From: Tritrichomonas musculus
Lineage: Eukaryota > Parabasalia > Tritrichomonadida > Tritrichomonadidae
Reading direction: 5' to 3'
Assembly: GCA_039105265.1 (NCBI GenBank)
Contig: JAPFFF010000016.1
Span: 1,426,001 to 1,490,000, forward strand
Length of the DNA stretch: 64,000 nucleotides
Every line of letters begins with the position of its first letter. Position 1 is the stretch's first letter. Positions 43,855 through 54,100 of this stretch are shown piece after piece. Below the pieces are notes generated by a model. It worked only from the letters and a program-made list of their open reading frames with translations. It did not search any database and was not told the origin of the DNA. The position numbers and the translations under genes were made by a program.

Positions 43855-44080
43855 TAGTAGTTATATATTTGCCACGATTTTTGCACTTCGTTCAAAAACC
43901 GCGTCAAATATTTCCCATCCGCGACCCCAGCCCCGCTATGTCAGGTATGATCCCCCACTCCCATTAATGATCTTCCACTGGGCTGTTCTCAGGATTCCTC
44001 TCAACGCTCTGCTAGGAAGGAGGCCCCGTATCGTTAACATCAAAAAAGATATAGAAAAAGTTGTTAATTGTGTGGTTTAC

Positions 44081-44602
44081 TTAAAGGCAATCGTTTGCAT
44101 GGCATTCAATTGGATAGTATATCCATCTTGTGTAAAATCCTATTCTATTAAATAAATGCTCTGCATATGAATCTAGAAATTGGTACATTCCTCTTTGAGG
44201 GTCCAATAGGGTCCAATCAATTGTGGTATTTGGGAAAAATTGAAAGAATCTGGTAGAAATGCTCGTAAAAAGATTTTCATCGAAATTGAATTTACATTTG
44301 ACTATATCAAGGGTTGTTTCAAACATTTTTTGTCGAATTTCGATGCATTTGTGAAGTTCACGATAATAATTTCTGGTAAATTCTTGCTTTGGGCCAATAT
44401 TGAATGGTGAATCTTGTGCAGTAACAATTTTACATAAGCTCTGGTACATATAGTCATCTTCATTTAAATCTAAATCTTCTGGGTGTTTATCGATAAGATC
44501 TGATAGGTTCTCTATTGGGTAGTTCTCTGTAGGCTCTACGTTGGACTCGGAGATGGCGAACATAAGTAAAAATGATGTGATGAGGTGAGCACGAAAAATC
44601 AT
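44081..44602 (-). CDS. Secreted-type protein near the element's left end (173 aa)
   Basis: The ATG is at 44602-44600. The first 20 residues form a signal-peptide-like segment (MIFRAHLITSFLLMFAISES). An acidic and then aromatic, Cys-containing region follows: YQSLCKIVTAQDSPFNIG, LHKCIEIRQKMFETTLDIVK, FFQFFPNTTIDWTLLDPQRG. There are four or five cysteines. It is divergent from the gene at 44708 and lies between the likely element end and the structural genes. It may be an element gene or a host gene caught at the border. No family was recognised. Confidence 0.55.
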   Translation of the reverse strand: MIFRAHLITSFLLMFAISESNVEPTENYPIENLSDLIDKHPEDLDLNEDDYMYQSLCKIVTAQDSPFNIGPKQEFTRNYYRELHKCIEIRQKMFETTLDIVKCKFNFDENLFTSISTRFFQFFPNTTIDWTLLDPQRGMYQFLDSYAEHLFNRIGFYTRWIYYPIECHANDCL

Positions 44603-44707
44603 ATTTTTTATTTGGGTCCCTCAGGGGTACCCTAGGTTGTTTAGGGGTGGAGACCGTTTACCAAAAATCTAATTTTTTCTCGTTAGGTCATCACATCACT
44701 TTTTTTC

Positions 44708-45118
44708 ATGTACAGCAGGAAGCAAGATAAGCAAAGTCTTAAGGTTTTCAGAAAGACAGTACGCAGCTTTATTTATGATACAACAAGGTTATTGGAATTA
44801 GCTGATTCATTAAACGACGACATGAAAACAATTGAAAGACTGGAATCAGAAAATCGAAGGCTCACCGAAGAAAACGGCTATATAAATGATGAAATTGATA
44901 AAAATCCAAAGTCCGATCCGATATGGGAAATGATGGTTGAAAATGAGCTAAAAATTGATGAAAATCGAGATAAATTGGACGATTTGAAAAAAGAAGAAGA
45001 AAAAAAGAAAGTCCAATTGGAATCAAAAGCACAAGTATTGAATCAATTTGTCGATGGGTTACGAGATTGCTTCGTTGACCCACTAAATTTGAAGGAACCA
45101 GAAGATTCAAATGAATAA
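44708..45118 (+). CDS. Coiled-coil protein (136 aa)
   Basis: The ATG is at 44708. Residues 30-105 form a long heptad-rich coiled coil (MKTIERLESENRRLTEENGY, KIDENRDKLDDLKKEEEKKK), with a short hydrophobic end (LNQFVDGLRDCFVDPLNL). It is followed after 49 bases by the giant gene in the same direction, so it is probably part of the same element block. Function is unknown; a structural or scaffold role is a guess. Confidence 0.6.
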   Translation: MYSRKQDKQSLKVFRKTVRSFIYDTTRLLELADSLNDDMKTIERLESENRRLTEENGYINDEIDKNPKSDPIWEMMVENELKIDENRDKLDDLKKEEEKKKVQLESKAQVLNQFVDGLRDCFVDPLNLKEPEDSNE

Positions 45119-45167
45119 ACCATTTAATTTTCACTATTTGTTGTTTTATGTTTATTTTTATTGAAAA

Positions 45168-48100
45168 ATGACTGAAAATCAACAACCTGAACAAAATCAA
45201 CAACCTGAACAATTAACAGATGAACAACTCCTTGCAAAATATCAAGAAGCAAAACAAGATTTATTAAATAATAAGGGTGGTGTTATAAGTAAATATGGTG
45301 GATATATATTTCCTGATGAAGATAGTAGACAAGAATTTGATTGGTTGTATGATGCATGTTGTAAAGTATCGAATGAACCACCAAAATTAAATACAGTAAT
45401 TAATTATTATCAAAAACATCCAAAGGAAATAGAGAATGAATGGATTGATTTGATTGAATACACTCGAGTAGTTTTAGATTTTACGATTAACAGTGAAGTC
45501 AGAAATATTTATTGCCCTGGATTCGGTATTGCAGAAATTGATAAAGAATTTCAAATATGTAAAACCAATAATAAATCTCTACTGGATAGTTTGGAAAATT
45601 TTCGAAAATATAGATTGGACAGACTTTTTAAAGTATTTGGAATAGATGATGAGGAAATAAAAGAATGGAAAAGTAATTATCAAAGTGGGGGAGAATATCT
45701 TGGGTGGACAGAATTGGAAGCTGCTTTTTGGTGGAGTGTTTGTCAACGCATTTATCGATTTAATGGAAAATATGAAATTGATTATCTTGTTAAAATTTTA
45801 GAGATTAGAGATCCACTCGCAGATATTGTTTCATTTCGCGGAATCAGTTATCATCAAGAAATGGTCAAATTTTATTTAACAATGAAGGATGATATTCTGA
45901 ATATTAATTTCAACATTTTGACTGGTTTAATTCAAAATCAAGATTTGAATACAATGGTTAATTACTTCAGATCAAAAATAACTCGAACAAGTCCGGCAGG
46001 AAATCAAATTATTTGTCCAAAAGAATTGTTTGACATAAGAGTATGGGATTATTATCAAGATGCAGCAAATAATACCATAAAAGACGTATTTTCAAAATTG
46101 AAGTTGTTAGAAGAAAAATTTATTGAGTTGGAAGCACTTGGATGGAAAAATACATATATTGTTTACACATGGACCTTTTATAAATTGAGAGAGCAAAACA
46201 TTCGTTATCTCGAACCTGATAATGCAATTAATACATTTATTGATCTTACAAATATCTTACCCACACTCGGAACAGATGATTGTTTAAAATTATTATATGT
46301 TCCAGGAATCGAAACAACATATAATGCAATCGCTAAGCTGACTGATACACAAATAACTGCATTTAGAATCGACACTCAAAAATCTAAAAATTATCAAAGA
46401 ATTTTAGAAGCTCAGAGAATAAAGAAAAGAGCAATTTATGATTTAATTAGAGAGATTTATGCTGTAAAAAATCCAAACGTACAAGGTCAATTAACAGTAG
46501 ACCAAGTAGATCAAATTTATTATACAAAATTCAACGAAAGATATAAAAATAATCAAGATCCATCTCAAATAAATGAACATATTCTAGATGAATTACAAAA
46601 TGAATATAAAGAAATATCTCCTGAAAAAGCAAAATTGAAAATCGAAGAATTCCAAAAACAGAGGTTATGGTCAAATGAAGAACTTTGGAGATTTTGTGTT
46701 ATGTTTAACTATGCAAAAGGCATTGAGACAAGTGGAGATGCTGATATATTATGTGATTCGTTAAGTCAAGAATATGATTTGAATTATTATGCTGCTAAGG
46801 AATTTTTACAAGATACATTGGATCAATCAAATCCGATAGAAAAGGAAAAATATATCGAAGCAGAAATCGTAGCAATGCATGTTAATCTAATATTTATAAA
46901 AGAAAAGGATGGTTATTCTAGACAAAAATTTTGGTTCGGCTTTTATAATAATATCCCACAATTACAAGAAACAAAAGAACATGAAGTAAATGAAGCAATT
47001 CAAGGATTAGGTCCGCAAAATTTGACAGATGAGCAACAATTTACACAAAAACATAATTTGACAATGAAGTGGTATCGAAAAGAATATCAGAGAAAAAAGG
47101 ATGAATTCAAGAAATTTTTAACAGATCATCCAGGACAACAATTTGAAACATTCGCAATTTTCCATGATCAATATCAAGAAGAAATGATGAAAAGAGAAAA
47201 AAAGCAAAATGAAGAAGATGAGGCATTTGCAAAAGAAATCCAAGATTCAATTGAAATTCCAGAAAGAAAATTAGAGGCTATCGTTCAAGAATCAAATATG
47301 GAAATAGAGAATCCAGAAAGGGTTAAAGAAATAAAAAAACAATCTTTGCTTTTAGAAAAGGATGAATTATTAGAAGAATATAAGCAAAAGTGTTTATCCT
47401 TTTTTGAGGAGAACTCATATGGTTTACCATGGATTCAAATATCGAATTGGGCAAATTTAGATAACGAAATATCAGGAATTCAAAAGTTAATAGCAGAGGA
47501 GACAATACAGACGATTGACGAATTACAAGCATGTATGAGTGAACATTCACGAAATATGATTGATAATTGGATAAAAGTGATTGGAAAATTTTATTTAAAA
47601 TTTGAGAATAACATTCAAACTACAAATGAAACATTGGACGCAGAATTGGGAAAACTAACAATTGTTAAACAAGCAGATAATCATTATGCGAAAGATGACT
47701 TAGAAAAAATATTAACTTTATTGAATAGATCATTTCAAGATATTCGTTTAATCGTTAATGAAGAATTTGATTCATTATATCGTATGACAGGAAATACAAC
47801 AAATTTAGATGCAGAATCATATTATCAGAAAAAAATAATTCAAAAATTAAATAATGATTTTATAACAAGAGGTGAAGTACCAACGAAAATAGAGGTTATT
47901 GAACAATTACAAAAAGGATCAGGATCAAAAATAGAAGAAGTAGAATTTCCACGATATCTTGGATTATATCAAAGTGCTGTGAACGAAATATTAAAGCCGT
48001 TTAATTTAAGTAAGAACAAGTTAACTGAATTTTATTCATTATTTGTTAAAGATGGATCTTGTCAAGCTTTGTTCAAAGAAGATAGAGAAAAACAATGGGA

Positions 48101-51100
48101 GAACAAATTAAATGAAACCTCAGAAATTGTTAAAAATTATCGAGATCGTTATGAACAATCGTTATCAAATCGAAAGAATATGATAAAGGATCTAATTCAA
48201 ATAGAACAAGAAACAAGTAAATATCGTCCAAATTCAAATTATAATCAAGCAGTAAGAAAAAGTGAATTGGAAGCTCTTTATATAAACGGTGATCAAATTA
48301 CAAAAGATTTGGACGAGGATTTATCTCATAGATTGAATTTCGCAATTCAAGAGAATGATATCGAACAGAAAGAAAATAAGAAAAAGAAGGTGTTGTCAAT
48401 GTTAAATAGTCATGGATTACAAGTTGATGACGATACTCTGGAAAGATATACGGCAATGTATAATGATAAAGAAGGAAAACGAGCCGTGGAACAAGATATT
48501 ACAAATGCAAAGACTACATTAACAAATAAATTAAAATCAGATGTACAATCAAAAATAACAGAAAATCTTATCAAAATTAATCAAATCGCTGAAAAAGTTC
48601 CAGGGGTTAGCTCAGTTGATGAAAATACAATCTTACAAAATGTTACAAATAAAATTTTATCAAATCCTAATCAAATAAATACAATTATTGATGAGGAAGA
48701 AGAGAAATGGAAAGAAAAGTTGGAACAAGCATTAAAACAAGAAAATGATTATATGTCAGCAAAAATCGTCGAGATATTAAGACAATCAAAGAGAAAATTT
48801 GACCAAAATGATGTTATACAAATAAGATCTCAATTTATTAAACAAAATGATATTCCGACTAAAGAAGCACAATTTGAAGAATGGCAAAGATCATGGATTG
48901 CTTCAAAACAAGATATTGATAAGAAAATGGGAGAAATAATAACAATAATAGCACAAAGAGCAAATCTAGAAGGTCAACCATTTGATCAACAGAAAGAAGA
49001 GAATGAAATATTTATAAAGGATATTGAATCAGAAACCGAACAAAGTAAAGCCTTAGAAAAATTACAAAATCGGCTCAATAATGAAAAATCTCTATTGAAA
49101 TCTGTTCAAGATAAAAAGAAACTTGAGAATTTAAAAGTTCAAGTACAACATGCTTATGGAAGTGAATTTACTGATAACTTTTGGAATGGAATATTAGTCG
49201 ATCAGAAAATTGAAAATAAAGAAGAGTATATCAAAGAATTAATTAAAAATAAGAATACAGAAAAAGGAAAAGAAGATGAGAATTTGAAAAATGCTATTAA
49301 CGAAAGTTTTACAACTCTATTTCCTGATTGGGATATCAATCAGTATCGTTTTGATCATTTAGTTCAATACTTAGTTTTGTATACACCAAATGTAGAAACA
49401 AAAGCTGATTTATTAAAATATATGAATGATCATAAGGAAGATTTCTTCAGGGGAGGAATTGTAATGAAACGTTGGAATAAATATTCATATAACAATAAAA
49501 AAATAGGGTTTCAATCATTAATTGACTATCGTTATAATTTAGACGAAATCTTTAATATGTTAAAGAGATACCAAGCTGAAATTCAAATTTTCGAATATTC
49601 ACCTATTAAAATTATTGAATTGAAAAATGTTTCACCTCCGTTAAAATCAGATGGTCAACCAGATTATAATCAAATTATAACTAATTACCAAAATATCGTT
49701 CAACAATACCAAAATTTAGAAAGACAAAAGAAAAATGATCAGGCCTTTTATCAAGAATTCAACGAACGAACAAAAAAGATTCATGACAAAGAACAAAAAG
49801 ATGACTTATTCAAAGAAGTTGTTGGCCATTGTAATAATTCAGGAGATATTCAACAATACTTGAATGCACGAACTTATTACATTTCTATGGGTCATGATAT
49901 GGATAAGTATTTTGATAGATTAGAATTTGAAAAAGTTTATAAAAGTTATGAAGGAAAAGAAAATATGAATTTAAAAATGGACGTAATCATTGGAAATACA
50001 AAAGCAGAAGATATTCCTCAAATCAATATGCTCGAACAAGAATTACATAATCTTTATCCAACTCGATTTACTGACAAGAGATTTCGTGATGTAAAAATGA
50101 CTTATTTCCCTCAGAATGGTTCTGCATATAAATTTTATTTAGAGTCTGAATTAGCTTATGACAAATATAAAAAATATCACGAAAAACAAAGTCATTTTCC
50201 AACATTTATGGATTATTTTCAAAATCAGACAAATGGTGATTTTTCAACTCATGGACAGTATTTTCAAGATGAGGTTGCAGATATCGAAGAAACAGAACGT
50301 GTTTTATCTTTGAATGATAACATAAATAACAAAATAAGAGAATTGAATGAATTTTTACCGAATGATGATCAATATTCAATAAAAAGAATAGCAGCTGCTT
50401 GGAGAAATAAAAATGTTGTTCAAGTTGGTGAATCTTTACAAAATATGATTAATAATCAAATCAATGGAAGAGATACGAATGCTAATTTGGATCAAGCTTT
50501 AATGATTTGGAAACAACATTTTCCTGAGGATCTCAAAAGTCCATCTGATTGGAGAATGGAATGGGAAGGAAATTATAATGCTATCAATGCGATAAATAAA
50601 TTAGGTGCGTTGTATGAATTTTATTATAAAACTCATCCTTGGGAAGGTGTTAATTTAAAGAAATTTGTAAGAGAGAAAGCGAAGGATTCAATCACAGAAG
50701 CTCAAAAAATACTTCAAGATTATTATGATAAAAATTATCACAATTATTCTGTCACTTGGGATCAAAGTAGTGTGTTTCATGATTATCTTGAAAAATATTC
50801 AAAAGCATTTGGACGAAATTATGTTGAAGCTTGGGGACATTTGTATGGAAAATTCAATGGAGATTTGAATGAATGTATTGATTTCTTTGAGAGTTATGAA
50901 AAAGTGAAGAAAATAAATGAGAAATTTCCGAAAAAAGGTAATAAATTATATAACGACGTCATTCAATACTTTAATGAATACATGAAAATGACAGATCCAA
51001 CAGTCAAATCTGCTTATCGAAAGAATTGGCAAGAGAAATATGATTCCTATAAGAAAACTTCAAAAACTTGGTCAACTGATAGTAACTATAAGAAAGCAAG

Positions 51101-54100
51101 AGAATTGTTAGCGAAAATAAAACCACAATATGTTTCTTATATAACTCAACCTGATTTAACTTGGACAAATGAAGAAATGTATGCAAACTATTTAATTCCT
51201 ATTGTTTCAACATATTACAAACAATTAAACAATGGAAAAGATTATTCAATGACAGGTCAAGAAAAAGATTCAACATTATTTGATCAAATTTTGGCGAAAG
51301 TGGAAGAAAAAGAACAAGATGAAGAAACGTGGGGAAAATCAGATGTTGAAGCAACATTTGAATCATATAAATCAACAAATCAAATAGATTCAACATTAAC
51401 ATATAAACAATTGAAAGACAAATATAAAACTCCTGAAAAAGCTCGAATTGCTATTGAAATTGATAAATATAGAAAATTAATTAAAAATAGATTCTCTATA
51501 TTTGATGAAGATTTGCCAGGTGATACTCGTTTTACTGGATATCATGAGACAGCCTTAGATTCAGAAGAAAGATTAGCTTGGTGTCGAAAATTTTATAGTC
51601 AAATAACACAAAATTATGCACAATCATGGAATTCACCTGCATTCAATGAAATTTGGCATAAATATCGATATTATCATAATGATGATGAACAAACATCTTC
51701 AATAGAAAAGACAGCCGCGTTATATAATTTTGACTATAATAAAGGTAAAACTGATTTAAATTATAAATATCATTTAGATTTATATAATGACACATTCAAG
51801 AAAAAATATACTGTTAAAACAAAGAAGGATAAATATATTTCATTAACAAGTGATAAAGCAGGTGAGTTGACTGATGAACAGAAAGAACAAGTGATAGATA
51901 TTATTCAAACAGCTGTTCGTGGTTATAATCAATATCGAAGTGATGAATTTCAAAATGCGTTATTAACGCTTAATAGACATGCTGATCGTGAATGGACAAT
52001 TCATGATATAGTGCTTGAATATGAAGATAACTATCAAGGAGCATTATTCTTTTGTCAATGTCAAACTTTGAAATACAAATTAATTGCTTTACTTCCAGAT
52101 AAGGTCAAAGAAATAAACGAAATTCCGAATTCAACGGATGGAAAGACAAAATTAGAAAAAATGTTACGTGAAGCTGAAAAAGATGAGAGGTCATTTTTCT
52201 CTGTGACTTTTCAAGATCTACTCCGTCATTATAATCATATTACACAAGAAGTTCACGATGTTGATTCAATCAGAGACAAATTAGGAAAAAATTTCAAAGA
52301 TTGTACAAATCGAATGAAGATTGAATTAATCAAATATGAATTAGAAACCGTATACGAATATCCAAAAGTGAAACTCAATGCAATCAATGGTGACAATTGG
52401 GAACAAATATTAGATAAATTAGAACGATTACAAAATGAGTTGAATTTAAAAATTAATAAATTCGGAGGAGATACAGTTGTCACTCGATATTGGAATGAAT
52501 ATGCAAGAACAGGGAATGCATTTAGTGATATCACAGAACTTTTGAAATATAAAGAATATGATATAGATGAGGCAAAGTATGAATTCTTATCAAAAATATG
52601 GGAAAAATGGTCAGGACAAAAAGATGATCTCAAAGGAACAACACTGAAAGAAAAAATCAAAAACTTACAGATATTATGTGATGCTTATTTTGATAAATAT
52701 AATAGATTCCGAAGTGATCCCGTATTGATACAATTAATAAATGATCACTCTAATAAAGTTACTTGGGAAACTCTCATAAACAAATTTCAAACAGAAACAA
52801 ATGTAGAAAAAGCAGTGTTTGATGCAAGAGCTTATGTTGCTAATGAAATGAATCGTGACCAATATGCAGTTATGCTACGAGATTTGGGTGAAACGGACAA
52901 TGACTATTTAAAAATTGAAGACCCTCAACAACTTTTCAAATATTTGGAAGATAAGATTCAGAGATATCATGAAAATAGAACAAAATGGACAACGTTAGAT
53001 GCTGATAGACAGATTTGGAATTCGAATCATAAAGAAGATAAACTACCTGAATGGCAAAATGCTTATAAAAAATGGAAAGGTGATTGGGATAATGCATACG
53101 AAGCACTTCGTGCAAATGCGTTAAGTGTTTGGTATAAAAATGAGTTTGGTAAGGATTATGTATCAGATAAAACGAATAAAGAAAAAGTTATCACATTAAC
53201 TGATTTAAAGAATCGATATGACTCACATTATAAAGGAGTTGGGAAATGGAGGAGATATTGGAAAGATTATGACAAAAGATTCGAAAAGAAAACGACTTTT
53301 GAAGAGATTGTTAACTTATTTCAAGATGATGTTGACGCTGCAGAAGACTATTTTCTTTATCATATTATGAGAAGCAAATATAAAAATCAATTTGGTAAAG
53401 AGTTTGATGATCTGAAGAATCCAACACGAGAAGATATAAAAGATTTAGAAATTGAGGTGAAAAGATTAGATAAAGCTAAAAATAAAGCAGCTAATGACCA
53501 AAAACTAAGAGACTTATTTGAAGAATATCAAAGAAAATATCCAGAATCCGATACTGCTGTAGTTTCAACAATACGTTCAATGTTGAACCAACATAATATG
53601 AATGTTGAAGAAACTAAATATTATCTAGAACTGAAAAATATTATCAAAGATTTTGAAACGAAATATAATTATGTAATTTCTGATCACGATCTCATGGAAG
53701 GTGAGTATGGATCAACAAAAGAAGCTCAAATAAAGAAATTAAAAGTTGAATATCAAAGATTTGAAAATGAATATGATAAATTACAAAACTTTCCAAAAAT
53801 CAAAGAATATTTAGAAATTTATAATGATGATTTAGGTGAAGGAAAGAGTTTATTAGATTTGTTTAATAAAGAAGAGAATGATCATAATGCTTACAAAACT
53901 TATTATGAAATATTGATAACTGTTCATAACAAAAAGAATCCGAATAAAGCAAAAGATATCAACCAGAAACCTCAAAGTTATTCAAGAGCATGTGATGATT
54001 TGAAATTAGAAGTTGAAAATATTCTTGAAGCAATTAGAAAATTCGGTGGAAACAAACAATGGTCAAAATTAACAAATGCAGAGAAAGATGAAATTGTGAA

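Noticed and set aside
43873-44035. GC-rich stretch as a tRNA or other structural RNA
   Set aside because: I found no cloverleaf, anticodon arm or internal promoter boxes; it fits an element end better.
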